From JAGQRJ01 sp041402045 (lineage in GTDB: Bacteria; Planctomycetota; J058): a stretch of 64,000 bases of DNA. The DNA is taken from the NCBI GenBank assembly GCA_041402045.1, contig JAWKSZ010000025.1, forward strand, positions 1 to 64,000, given 5' to 3'. This document shows, piece by piece, positions 43,443 through 51,656 of this stretch (the stretch's first letter is position 1; each line of letters begins with the position of its first letter). The notes beneath the pieces were generated by a model that worked only from the letters and a program-made list of their open reading frames with translations, did no database searches and was not told where the DNA came from. A program made the position numbers and the translations under genes.

Positions 43443-45449
43443 TTAGCCGCCGTCACCCCCGAGGCCGCGGTGGGCCTCGGGCAGGCGGGGGTCGTCGGCG
43501 GGGGCGAGCTCTATGAACCGCCGCAGCGAGTCGCGGGCCTCGATGTTCCGACCCAGCTCGGCGAGGAGGTAGGCGCGCTGGTAGGCGAGCTCGGGGTCCT
43601 GCGGGACCTGGGTCTGCCCGCGCTCGAGCAGCTTCAGCGCCTTCTCGCCCTGGCCGCCGCGGTGCAGGAGCCGCGCGAGGTTGGCGTAGGGCGCGCCCTC
43701 GTCGGGCTGGAGCTCGATCGCGCGCTCGTACTGCTGCATGGCGAACAGGTAGTTGCCGAAGCGCTCGGCGCAGAGGGCGTAGTTGTGGTGGGTCGCCCAG
43801 TTCGCGTCGTCCAGCTCCAGCGAGCGCTCGTAGGCCGTCTTGGCCTCGTAGAGCAGCGGCGGCGAGTCGTCGGCCAGCCGTGTGCGCGCGATCCCCAGCG
43901 CCAGCCAGGCTTGGGCCGAGGTCGGGTGCCGCTTGACCTCGCCCTCGAGCAGGGTCGCGGCCTCCCGGGCGCGCTGGGTGTCGATCAGCACCAGGCCCAG
44001 GTGCACCCGCGCCTCCGGGGCGGGGGGCGTGCTCTGGGCGGCCTCGCGGTGCAGCTTCTCGGCGCCCACGAGGTCGCCCTGGCGCCGGGCCAGCACCCCC
44101 AGGGTGTCCAAGGCCTGGGCGCGGTAGGGCGCGCCCTCGGCGAGGAGCACCTCCAGGTCGCCGTGGGCGCCCGGGTAGTCGCCGCGCGCGGCGCGCAGCC
44201 GCGCGCGCCCCAGCCGCGCCGGGCCGTGGTCCGGGCGCGCCTCGAGCGCCTGGGCGTAGAGCGCGAGCGCCTCGTCGGGGTCCTCGCTCAAGCGCGCGAG
44301 GTTCGTGAGCACGTCGGGGTCGTGGGGCGCGCGTCGGCGCGCCGCCGCGAGGTGCTCCTTGGCCCGGGCCGTGTCCTTCCGCTGGAGCGCGATCAGCGCC
44401 AGGTTGTTCAGCGGGCGCGGGTCGTCGGGCGCGAGCTCGGTCGCGCGCTGGTAGGACGCCTCCGCGGCCTCCCAGTCGCCCTCTCGGTGGCCGACGAGCC
44501 CCAGGCGGAACGTCGCGTCGGCGTCGCGGGGGCTCTTCTCCAGGAGCGCCTGCAGCGCCTGGCGGGCGGCGGCGTAGTCCCCGGCCTTGAGCGCGGACAT
44601 GGCGGCGGCGCGCAGCCCCTCGACCTCGGCCACGAGGCCCGGGGAGTCCTCCTCGACCCCCACCCGGCCGCCGGTCTGCGCCTCGCTCACCAGCACGCGC
44701 AGGGCGTCGAGGGCGAGCTGGTCCGCGGCCTCGGCCGCGTCCCGCGCGAGCTGCGGGTCACGCTCGGGCTCGGTCGTCTCCGGCTCCGTCGTCTCCGCGG
44801 GGTCGGTCGTCTCCGGCTCGGTCGTCTCCGGCTCCGTCGTCTCCGCGGGGTCGGTCGTCTCCGGCTCCGTCGTCTCCGGCTCCGTCGTCTCCGCGGGGTC
44901 GGTCGTCTCCGGCTCGGTCGTCTCCGGCTCGGTGACCAGCGCGGTCTCGGGCTGGGTGGAGCCTTCCTCCGCCACGGTGTCGGCCCGACGGTTGCTCAGC
45001 CAAATGTAGATCACGAACAGGACCAGCCCCATGAACGCCACGTAGACCAGGAGCTTGAGCAGCGCGAGCACCGAGGCCACGGGGCTGTCGAGGTCGGTGT
45101 CGAAGAACTCCTGGGCCCGCGCCTCCGCGGGCTGCGCGGCTGCGCTGGGACCGTCCGCGGAGGCGGGGCGCGGCGGCAGCGGCGCGCTGGCGGCCCGGTC
45201 CACCGCGGCCAGCGCCGCGACGTCGTCGGAGGACGAGCGGAGGTCGGAGGCCACGAGGGCCGCGGGCTGCGGCTCGCGCTTCACCGCCGGTTGCCCGAGC
45301 CGGGTCTTCTCTCCCAGGGGAACCACGGGCCCCTTGGAGGAGGCGCGCACCGAGGGTGCCGCCGCCCCCGCCGGGGCGTCGAGGCTCTTGGGGTCGAAGG
45401 TCCCCTTGGGGACGACCCCCGGCTCGATGACGATCTCCAGCTCGTCCAT
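43443..45449 (-). CDS. Membrane TPR protein with acidic repeat linker
   Basis: A 668-residue protein with ATG 45449. A disordered cytoplasmic N-terminus (about 1-125) is followed by one membrane helix (LALLKLLVYVAFMGLVLFVIYIWLSN). A periplasmic linker comes next, with three-plus copies of a 16-residue acidic repeat of the type TTEPETTEPETTDPAE (48 bp). About ten TPR units follow (for example ALKAGDYAAARQALQALLEK, GLVGHREGDWEAAEASYQRA, ALCAERFGNYLFAMQQYERA). It probably tethers periplasmic partners to the membrane. It lies between the actin-like gene (9-bp gap) and the histidine kinase gene (3-bp gap). Confidence 0.85.
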   Translation of the reverse strand: MDELEIVIEPGVVPKGTFDPKSLDAPAGAAAPSVRASSKGPVVPLGEKTRLGQPAVKREPQPAALVASDLRSSSDDVAALAAVDRAASAPLPPRPASADGPSAAAQPAEARAQEFFDTDLDSPVASVLALLKLLVYVAFMGLVLFVIYIWLSNRRADTVAEEGSTQPETALVTEPETTEPETTDPAETTEPETTEPETTDPAETTEPETTEPETTDPAETTEPETTEPERDPQLARDAAEAADQLALDALRVLVSEAQTGGRVGVEEDSPGLVAEVEGLRAAAMSALKAGDYAAARQALQALLEKSPRDADATFRLGLVGHREGDWEAAEASYQRATELAPDDPRPLNNLALIALQRKDTARAKEHLAAARRRAPHDPDVLTNLARLSEDPDEALALYAQALEARPDHGPARLGRARLRAARGDYPGAHGDLEVLLAEGAPYRAQALDTLGVLARRQGDLVGAEKLHREAAQSTPPAPEARVHLGLVLIDTQRAREAATLLEGEVKRHPTSAQAWLALGIARTRLADDSPPLLYEAKTAYERSLELDDANWATHHNYALCAERFGNYLFAMQQYERAIELQPDEGAPYANLARLLHRGGQGEKALKLLERGQTQVPQDPELAYQRAYLLAELGRNIEARDSLRRFIELAPADDPRLPEAHRGLGGDGG

Positions 45450-45458
45450 GGGACCCCG

Positions 45459-46595
45459 CTAGACCCCGGCCTCGATGTCGATGTCCACCTGGTCGAGGTC
45501 GGGCTTGGGCGCGGGCGGCTTGGCCTTGGCCTTCGCCGCCGCTTCGGCTTCGGCCTTGGCCTTGGCCTCCGCCTCCTGCTTGAGCTTCTTCTTCTCCATG
45601 GAGACCGCGGCCACGAGCGCGCCCTTGGCCACCGTGCGCAGCGGGTCGTCGCCGAGGGTCACGTTCCCGATCGGGACGGGCATGTCCTGCTCGGAGAGGA
45701 GCCGCTTGAACGTGTCCACGAACCCGGGGACCGAGGCGGTGCCGCCGGCGATCACCACGTCCAGGGGGTTCGAGAACGTGGTCTGCGAGGACTTGAAGTG
45801 GGTCGCGAACTCGCTGAGCACGTGCCGGATCAGCTCCTCGTAGAAGATCTCCAGCCCCAGGTGCAGCGGGTTGCGCGGGTCGACGTTGCCCAGGTCGAGG
45901 TCCTTCTCCTTGGCGCGGGTGACCTTGCCCACCGGCACGTTGCGCACCTGGGCCACGCGCTGGTCGATCCAGTCGCCGCCGCGGGCGACCGAGATCTCGA
46001 ACAGCTTCTTGGCGCGCCAGGCGACCACGAGGTTCGTCATGCCTGCGCCGAAGGAGATCCCGATTCCCGAGAACGGCGCCTGCGCGCCGTCGTCCTCGAC
46101 GGTGGGGCACTCCGCGTAAATGATCGCGAGCGCCTCGTTCAGGATGCGCACGTCGTAGCCGAGCTTCTTGAGGAAGCGCTCGAGCACGATCTTGTGGAAG
46201 GTCACGTCGAGCTCGGCGTCCAGCGGCGCGGCCGGGATCGTGGCCGCGATGATCTCGCCGGGGAACTCGGCCTTGCCCACGATCCCCTCGATCAGGCGCT
46301 CGATCAGGGGGATCGCCTCTTCCTCCCCTGGGTTGAGCACGCCCATCTTCATGGGCCGCCGGTAGGCCTCGTGGCGCCCGGTGATCATGCAGTACTTGAG
46401 GGCGTCCTCGCCGACGACGAACAGCTCGTCGCCGCGCACGAGGAAGTTCGCCCCGGCGCGGGTGATCAGCTCCTCCGAGAGGTCCTCTCGGGGCATGGAG
46501 AAGAAGGCGTCACGCTCGACGGTGAACACCTCGTTCCCGTTCTCCAGGCGGGCGCCGACGATGAACGACGTCCCGATGTCTACAGCCTTTGCCAT
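45459..46595 (-). CDS. Actin-fold ATPase (MreB/PilM/FtsA-like)
   Basis: A 378-residue member of the actin-like ATPase superfamily. Phosphate-1 motif VDIGTSFIVGARLENG at the N-terminus, phosphate-2 GIGISFGAGMTNLVVAW near 174, and the adenosine motif VVIAGGTASVPGFVDTF near 282. The 40-residue tail (KKKLKQEAEAKAKAEAEAAA) is a charged helix absent from MreB, and no amphipathic N-terminal membrane helix is seen. It is too divergent to be called MreB, FtsA or PilM. Context with ExbB/ExbD-like and coiled-coil genes suggests a cytoplasmic scaffold or switch for the envelope machine, comparable to PilM in type IV pili. Confidence 0.85.
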   Translation of the reverse strand: MAKAVDIGTSFIVGARLENGNEVFTVERDAFFSMPREDLSEELITRAGANFLVRGDELFVVGEDALKYCMITGRHEAYRRPMKMGVLNPGEEEAIPLIERLIEGIVGKAEFPGEIIAATIPAAPLDAELDVTFHKIVLERFLKKLGYDVRILNEALAIIYAECPTVEDDGAQAPFSGIGISFGAGMTNLVVAWRAKKLFEISVARGGDWIDQRVAQVRNVPVGKVTRAKEKDLDLGNVDPRNPLHLGLEIFYEELIRHVLSEFATHFKSSQTTFSNPLDVVIAGGTASVPGFVDTFKRLLSEQDMPVPIGNVTLGDDPLRTVAKGALVAAVSMEKKKLKQEAEAKAKAEAEAAAKAKAKPPAPKPDLDQVDIDIEAGV

Positions 46596-46613
46596 GCAGT
46601 CCTCTCCTGCGCG

Positions 46614-47201
46614 TTACAGATTGCTGAGCAGGTCGGCCTTGCCCATGACGTCGCCGTCCGTGCCAGAGCGCTCGACGCGGCGTCCTACCTGCTCGAAGTT
46701 CTTGATCAGCTCTTGTTCCTTCTCCTCGAGGAACGCCATGCGCGCGCGCACCTCGGCGTCGCTGAGGTCGGCCCGCTCGAGCTTGTTGCGCTCGAGCTTG
46801 AAGTGCTCGCGCAGCAGCTTGAACTCGTCGACGAGCTGCTTCACGTCCTGGGAAACCGCGCTGCTCTCGGTGTCCGTGGCCAGGGCCGGAATGTGGGTCT
46901 TGAGCTCGCTCAGGAACTGGCGCTGGAACTCCTTCATGCGGGCCTCGAACTCCCGCGTGGTCAGCCCGTCCGGAACCATGGGCATGGCCTGGGTCGGGAC
47001 GCGGTCGTTCTCGACCTCGACCCGCGCCGCCTTGTGCACGTTCTCGAGGTAGCCCTCCTCGAAGGCCACCAGCACCTGGTTGCTCGTCTCGGCCCGCTCA
47101 CGCCCGAGGGAGTCGAGGTCGTAGGTCTCCCCCGCCGGGATCGAGAGGTCGAGCCCGCGGAAGGTGAGGGTGGCGCGCAGGGTGTTCTTGACCAACCACA
47201 T
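46614..47201 (-). CDS. Cytoplasmic coiled-coil protein, hypothetical
   Basis: A 195-residue protein from ATG 47201. A beta-rich N-terminal domain (MWLVKNTLRATLTFRGLDLS, IPAGETYDLDSLGRERA) is followed by a long charged coiled coil (about 85-185; VKQLVDEFKLLREHFKLERN, RMAFLEEKEQELIKNFEQVG). No signal peptide or membrane helix. Unrecognised. The 18-bp spacing to the actin-like gene and 3-bp spacing to the TPR gene suggest it links the actin-like protein to other parts of the machine (inference). Confidence 0.75.
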   Translation of the reverse strand: MWLVKNTLRATLTFRGLDLSIPAGETYDLDSLGRERAETSNQVLVAFEEGYLENVHKAARVEVENDRVPTQAMPMVPDGLTTREFEARMKEFQRQFLSELKTHIPALATDTESSAVSQDVKQLVDEFKLLREHFKLERNKLERADLSDAEVRARMAFLEEKEQELIKNFEQVGRRVERSGTDGDVMGKADLLSNL

Positions 47202-47204
47202 GGC

Positions 47205-47918
47205 TCAGTCCGCGATCGCTGGGGGTGCAGGGGGCAGCTCGGCGGGGGTGGCTTCCTCCACCCGCTCCGGCTGAGGCAGGACCTTGGTCAGCTCCACCTT
47301 CTTCTTGGGCGCCGGCGGCGGCGGCTCGGGCTGCTTGGGCAGCGGCGGCACCTCGACCGGGGGCAGGGGGTCCAGCGTGGGCGCCGGGGCCTCCGCCACC
47401 GGGGCGTCCTTGCGCCCCATTTGGTGCAGCATGAACGCCACGTAGGGGTCGTCCTTGTCGTGGCGCCGCAGGTAGCCGAGCAGCTCCTGGCAGCGCTCCT
47501 CCTCGCCAGGGATCGTGTAGAGCACGTAGCTCAGCACGGTCAGCCCTGCGGGGTCACGCGGGCGATAGGTCACGTAGACCTTGAGGTCGCGCAGGACCTG
47601 CACGAAGTCGCGCTCGGCGGGGAACAGGCTGGCCAGCTCGGGGCGGAAGCGCTTGCTGGGGTCCACCCGCGACAGCCCCTTGCGCAGGGCGTAGCTCGCG
47701 TAGCTGTAGTTGCCGATCGCGAACAGGCTGTGCCCGAAGCGCAGGATCTTGTCGGCGTCGGTCGGGTTCTGCTGCACGGCCAGGCGGTAGTGCTCGCTGG
47801 CCTTGTAGTAGTAGCCCGCCTTGAAGTAGTAGTCGCCCTTCTCGACGTTCTTGTCGCCGACCTGAGCCGCGACCGCGCCAGCGGCGATCAGGATCCCGGC
47901 GATCGTGTAGCGAATCAC
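47205..47918 (-). CDS. Secreted TPR protein with proline-rich tail
   Basis: A 237-residue protein. The GTG at 47918 is chosen over upstream ATGs (47936, 47945) because GAGGAGGA lies at the right distance before it and it opens a clean signal peptide (VIRYTIAGILIAAGAVAAQ). TPR-like helices (KGDYYFKAGYYYKASEHYRL, FGHSLFAIGNYSYASYALRK) fill residues 25-150. The C-terminus is a Pro/Lys/Glu-rich disordered tail (LPKQPEPPPPAPKKKVELTK) like the periplasm-spanning linkers of TonB. A 76-bp gap upstream, with GTCAAGTCAATGTCAATGT, could hold an internal promoter. Confidence 0.8.
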   Translation of the reverse strand: MIRYTIAGILIAAGAVAAQVGDKNVEKGDYYFKAGYYYKASEHYRLAVQQNPTDADKILRFGHSLFAIGNYSYASYALRKGLSRVDPSKRFRPELASLFPAERDFVQVLRDLKVYVTYRPRDPAGLTVLSYVLYTIPGEEERCQELLGYLRRHDKDDPYVAFMLHQMGRKDAPVAEAPAPTLDPLPPVEVPPLPKQPEPPPPAPKKKVELTKVLPQPERVEEATPAELPPAPPAIAD

Positions 47919-47994
47919 GCGGTCCTCCTCGGGCATAACCCGCACATTGACATTGACTTGACGCTACCCAAGGGGGTACAGGCCCGCAAGCGGT

Positions 47995-49576
47995 TCACGT
48001 GCCCCTCCCCACCCGCAGGCGACGACCGTCGCGCAGCGTGATCACTTCCATGCTCAGGACCCAGCCCCCCGCGCTGCGCACCAGCCGGCCGTGGCAGGCT
48101 GCCACGTCCTTCACGTCGACCCCCGCCGTCTGGCAGGTCGTGATCGCCCGGTAGTTGAGGTACGCCATGAACTTGGGCGGACAGAGCAGGCTCAGCGTCA
48201 GCTCGCGGACCCCCGACTGGCTGCGCACCGCCGAGAGCGCCTGGGCGAACAGCCCCTGACGCAGCGGGCGCCCGGAGACCTGCAGCGCGTTCTGGGCGTA
48301 GCGATCGCGGAGGTAGTCGAAGTCCGTGGTCGGGATCACGTCCCCCCGCGCCACGTCCAGGGCGAAGTAGCCCTTGGTCGGCTCCTGGGTGCGGTAGGCG
48401 ATCGGCAGCAGGTCGAAGTGCCCGATCACGTCGAGCCACTCGGCGTCGTTCGTGTTGCTCAAGAGCAGCGGCGGGACCGGTCCGTCCTGGTCGCTGCGCA
48501 CGCTGAGCGCGAACTCGCGGTAGTCGTCGAGGAGCTCCATGCTCTCGTTGACCCGCGCGTCGCGCTGCTTGACGGTCTCGCTGCCCACCGGCGGCGGGGT
48601 CACCGGGCGCGGCGGGGCGGGGCGAGCGGCGAGCTCGCGGGCCCGGGCGTCCGCGAGGGCCTGCTCCTGGCGGGCCAGCTCCTGCTGCTTCGCCACCTCA
48701 CGCTGCTTGGCCAGCTCTTGCTGCCGAGCCCGCTCCCGCTGCTTGGCCAGCTCCTGCTGCCGGGCCAGCTCCTGCTGCCGCTCCAGCTCCTGCTGCTTGG
48801 CCAGGGCGCGCTGGCGCTCCAGCTCCCGCTGCCGGGCCAGCTCCTGCTGGCGCTCGAGCTCTTGCTGCTGCTCCAGCTCCCGCTGCCGGGCCAGCTCTTG
48901 CTGGCGCTCCAGCTCGCGGTGCTGCTCCAGCGCTCGCTGCCGGGCCAGCTCCTGCTGCCGCTCAAGCTCCTGCTGGTGCTCGAGCTCCTTCTGCCGCTCG
49001 AGCTCCTTCTGCTTGGCGAGGGCGGCCTGGTAGGCGAGCTCCTTTTGCAGCTCGAGCTCCTTCCTGCTTGGCCAGCTCCTCATGGCGCTCGCGCTCATAC
49101 CTTCCTCAGCGCCTTCTGCTTCGCCAACTCCTGCTGGCGCTCGCGCTCCTTCTGCTCCTCCAGCTCCTTCTGCTTCGCCAACTCCTGCTGGCGCGCTCGC
49201 GCTCCTTCTGCTCTCCAGCTCCTGCGCATTCTCCAGCTCTTGCGCGCTCGAGCTCCTTCTGCCGCTCGAGCTCCTGCTGTTTCTCCAGCTCTTGCTGGCG
49301 CTCGAGCTCCTGCTGCCGCTCAGCTCTTGCTGCTTCTCCAACTCCTCGGGTCGGGCTCAGGCTGGAGCACCTCTTCGAGCTGCTCCTTGAGCTCTTCGGC
49401 GGTGTCGACCAGCACCGCAGGCTCGGTCGGCTTCTCGGGTCTTCCTCGTCCCGCGCCCCAGGCACCAGGATCGCGATCAGGTGCAGCCCCGCGGCCACCC
49501 CGAGAAAGGTCGCGATCCGCCCCAGGCGCCGCAGTTGGTGCTGGGTCCGCCGGTGGTAGCGGGTGTGCACGCTCAC
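47995..49576 (-). CDS. TolA/TonB-like protein with hexapeptide-repeat helix (frameshifted)
   Basis: The start is the GTG at 49576, overlapping the previous stop (GTGA). N-terminus: a short basic segment, then a membrane helix with a buried His (RIATFLGVAAGLHLIAILVP), then an acidic linker (VLVDTAEELKEQLEEVL). A very long helix follows, built on a six-residue period of the type QQELER-QQELAR-QRELEQ, spanning about 49360-48640. A globular C-terminal domain of about 200 residues begins near VNESMELLDDYREFA and ends LRDGRRLRVGRGT, with paired cysteines (TCQTAGVDVKDVAAC). At least three frame switches occur between 49100 and 49450; the frame is clean from about 49060 to the stop. The topology copies TolA. 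It probably transmits ExbB/ExbD energy across the periplasm. Confidence 0.75.
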
Positions 49577-49741
49577 TGGGTCGGCTCCTCGGGCGCTGCG
49601 CGCGACGAGTCGACGGCCGCCGTGTCGTCGGCGGGCGTCGACAACAGGCGTCCCCAGGATCACGAGCATGTGCAGCGCCACCGAGAGCGAGACGAAGGTC
49701 GCGTAGACCAGGAGCTTCTGCACCGTCGAGCGCACGCGCAT
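49573..49741 (-). CDS. Small TonB-like single-helix protein (frameshifted)
   Basis: About 55 residues. The ATG at 49741 shares its A with the ExbD stop (TAATG), and the stop overlaps the next gene's GTG. The helix LVYATFVSLSVALHMLVIL contains S-x3-H (SVALH), the same arrangement as Ser16-His20 in the TonB transmembrane helix that couples to ExbB/ExbD. After VILG an indel is needed to reach the tail LLSTPADDTAAVDSS...PEEPTQ. The short acidic tail cannot span the periplasm, so this is a helix-only partner or an assembly factor. Too short to be certain, but its embedding in the operon strongly supports a real gene. Confidence 0.6.
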
Positions 49742-50172
49742 TAGCTGCCCTGCTTCGTGCGGCAGCGCACACGCTCGAACCCGCAGCGGTTGATCCGCGC
49801 CACGAGCTGCACCATGCGCTCGAAGCTCACCGTGCGGTCGCCGCGGAGCTGGACGGAGGTGTTCGGCGCCGACTCCGACGCGGCCTGGGTCAGCAGCCGC
49901 TCGAGGTCGACGTCGTCCTGGGCGCGGACCCCGGCGACGTAGACCGCCTCGTCGGCGTCGACCTCGACCACGATCGGCTCGCCCTCGGGCTCGCCTTCGA
50001 TCGCGGAGTCGGGGACCTCGGGCACGTCGACCTCGACCGCGCCCTTCTTCAGCTCGGAGACGCCGATGAAGCAGGCGAGGAGGATGAAGATCACGTCGAT
50101 CATGCTGGTCATGAGCATGCTCGGCTCTTCACCGCGCTCCTCCTCGAGCTGGAATCGGCGTCCCTGGTTCAT
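49741..50172 (-). CDS. ExbD/TolR-family proton-channel subunit
   Basis: A 143-residue protein whose ATG overlaps the ExbB-like stop (ATGA). After a short cytoplasmic N-terminus, the single helix LMTSMIDVIFILLACFIGV carries the essential proton-conducting Asp in the usual place (SMIDVIF; compare Asp25 of ExbD and Asp23 of TolR). The periplasmic part has the family fold signs (VPEVPDS, VYVAGVRAQDDVDLERLL, SVQLRGDRTVSFERMVQLV). It forms a pmf-driven motor with the ExbB homologue upstream and is expected to drive the TonB-like proteins encoded directly downstream. Confidence 0.92.
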   Translation of the reverse strand: MNQGRRFQLEEERGEEPSMLMTSMIDVIFILLACFIGVSELKKGAVEVDVPEVPDSAIEGEPEGEPIVVEVDADEAVYVAGVRAQDDVDLERLLTQAASESAPNTSVQLRGDRTVSFERMVQLVARINRCGFERVRCRTKQGS

Positions 50173-50738
50173 GCGCGCCTCTTGAGCAGCGCCCGGCGGG
50201 CCTGATTCAGGTCCTCCTCGAGGTCCGCGCCCAGGTTCGCGCTCTGCTGAGCGAAGAACGCGTGGGCGGTGTAGCAGGTCACGTAGACGAACAGCCCGAG
50301 CACGGTGGTGTTCAGCGCGCCGTAGAGCCCGTCCAGGATCCCGCCCGAGTCGCTGAGCCCCACCCCCCGGAACGACTCGCGCATGCCCATGACCGTGCCG
50401 AACAGGCCCATGGCCGACCCGAGCCCGGCCACGATCGCGAGCACCTTCAGGTGCTCCCGGCTCTCGCGCAGCAGGCTCCGGGCCCGATCCAGGGCCACGT
50501 CCTCGTCCTCGACGTTCCGCACCAGGGCCAGGAGCACCGCGGCGTGGGGGTCGCGGCTCTCGGTCCCGGGCGCGGGGCGCTCACCGAGCACCAGCCGCCG
50601 GCGCAGGCGGTGATCCGCCCGCAGCCAGAGCCGGACCCAGTAGTAGCCCCGCTCGAGGATGAACGCCACGCCGATCACCGAGATCGCGAGGATCGGCGCC
50701 ATCCATACGCCACCTTGTTCAATGAAGTCGTAGATCAC
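50169..50738 (-). CDS. ExbB/TolQ/MotA-family proton-channel protein
   Basis: A 189-residue inner-membrane protein with three helices: MAPILAISVIGVAFILERGYYW, then LKVLAIVAGLGSAMGLFGTVMGM, and ALNTTVLGLFVYVTCYTAHAF. GLFGTVMGMRESF and the TT pair in the last helix are the signature of the family; the first Thr lines the channel. It is shorter than TolQ and ExbB because the cytoplasmic loop is reduced. No signal peptide. The stop overlaps the ExbD-like start. Together they are the energiser of the operon. Confidence 0.92.
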   Translation of the reverse strand: MIYDFIEQGGVWMAPILAISVIGVAFILERGYYWVRLWLRADHRLRRRLVLGERPAPGTESRDPHAAVLLALVRNVEDEDVALDRARSLLRESREHLKVLAIVAGLGSAMGLFGTVMGMRESFRGVGLSDSGGILDGLYGALNTTVLGLFVYVTCYTAHAFFAQQSANLGADLEEDLNQARRALLKRRA

Positions 50739-50750
50739 GGCGCGCGCTCG

Positions 50751-51656
50751 CTACTCCTCCTCGCTGACCTCGGCCATGGCGTCGGCCGAGCCCTGCGGAC
50801 GGGGGATCCCCGAGAAGGCGGTCGAGCGCGGGTCCGCGAAGTCGAGGGTGTGCCGCGCGCGGAAGTGCCCCAGGCTCTGCAGCCGGGCCTCGAGGGTCGA
50901 CATCAGCCGCTGCCCGGGGCGGGGCTTGGGCGCCTCCTGCTTCTTGAGGTGGCTCTTGGGCAGGGTCCGGGCCAGCATTTGGCGCTGGTTCTTCAGGTCC
51001 TGGAGTCGGGTCTGCGCCGCCTGGACCTCGCGGGTCCAGGAGTCGAGGTCGCCCTTGAGGGCCTTGTCGCGCTGGTCCGAGACGCGCTCCTCGTGGGCCA
51101 TTTGCTGCTCGAAGGCCGCCTGGGTGATCTGACCCTGCTCGCGCTGCTGGCGCAGGTAGAACCCGCGGTTCATGAGCTCGACCTGCAGCGTGCGGCGCTC
51201 CTCGCGCGCCCGCTGGATCCGCGCGGTGTAGTCCTTGATCAGGCGCTCGTTGTTGGCGATCCGCCGGTCGAGGGCCTCGACCTCGTGGTGGGGCAGGCTC
51301 AGGTCGTCGTAGATCGAGAGCGCCTTGTCGTAGTTCTTGTCGATCGTGCGCTCGCGCTGCCGACGCTCCTCCGGCGTCAGCTCGGCCGGAGGCTCTGGAG
51401 CTGGGTCCGCGTCCGGCGCCAGGGGGTCACCCCCGTCCTTGGCGCCGCCCTCCCCCAGCCAGCCGTCGAGGTCGCGCACCGGGGGGGGCGTACCGTCGTC
51501 GCTGGGCGGGGGCGCGTCGAAGCGCTCCGGGGTGAGGGGATCGTCGACCACGACCGGCTCGTCCACGGGCTCGAGCTTCTCCTGGGCGAACGCGGGCAGG
51601 TAGGCGCCCGAGAGGGCGACGCCCACGCAGGCCAGACGGATCAACGCGCGGCTCAT
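50751..51656 (-). CDS. Secreted coiled-coil protein, hypothetical
   Basis: A 301-residue exported protein; ATG 51656 overlaps the preceding stop (ATGA). Signal peptide MSRALIRLACVGVALSGAYLPAFAQ, then a disordered acidic/proline region (VVVDDPLTPERFDAPPPSDD, about 25-100), and a charged coiled coil (about 105-250; EVEALDRRIANNERLIKDYT, REERRTLQVELMNRGFYLRQ). No family recognised. Its place one gene before the ExbB homologue (12-bp gap) suggests it is a periplasmic structural component, perhaps a peptidoglycan-spanning rod. Confidence 0.8.
   Translation of the reverse strand: MSRALIRLACVGVALSGAYLPAFAQEKLEPVDEPVVVDDPLTPERFDAPPPSDDGTPPPVRDLDGWLGEGGAKDGGDPLAPDADPAPEPPAELTPEERRQRERTIDKNYDKALSIYDDLSLPHHEVEALDRRIANNERLIKDYTARIQRAREERRTLQVELMNRGFYLRQQREQGQITQAAFEQQMAHEERVSDQRDKALKGDLDSWTREVQAAQTRLQDLKNQRQMLARTLPKSHLKKQEAPKPRPGQRLMSTLEARLQSLGHFRARHTLDFADPRSTAFSGIPRPQGSADAMAEVSEEE

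Noticed and set aside
45459..46595. Calling the actin-like gene mreB.
   Set aside because: It lacks the usual mreC/mreD/rodA neighbours, the N-terminal membrane helix and close sequence identity; only superfamily motifs match.
41529..48041. A 2170-codon open frame on the plus strand.
   Set aside because: It lies opposite a set of minus-strand genes with clear domain motifs. Long antisense frames are expected at this GC content, and its translation has no family features.
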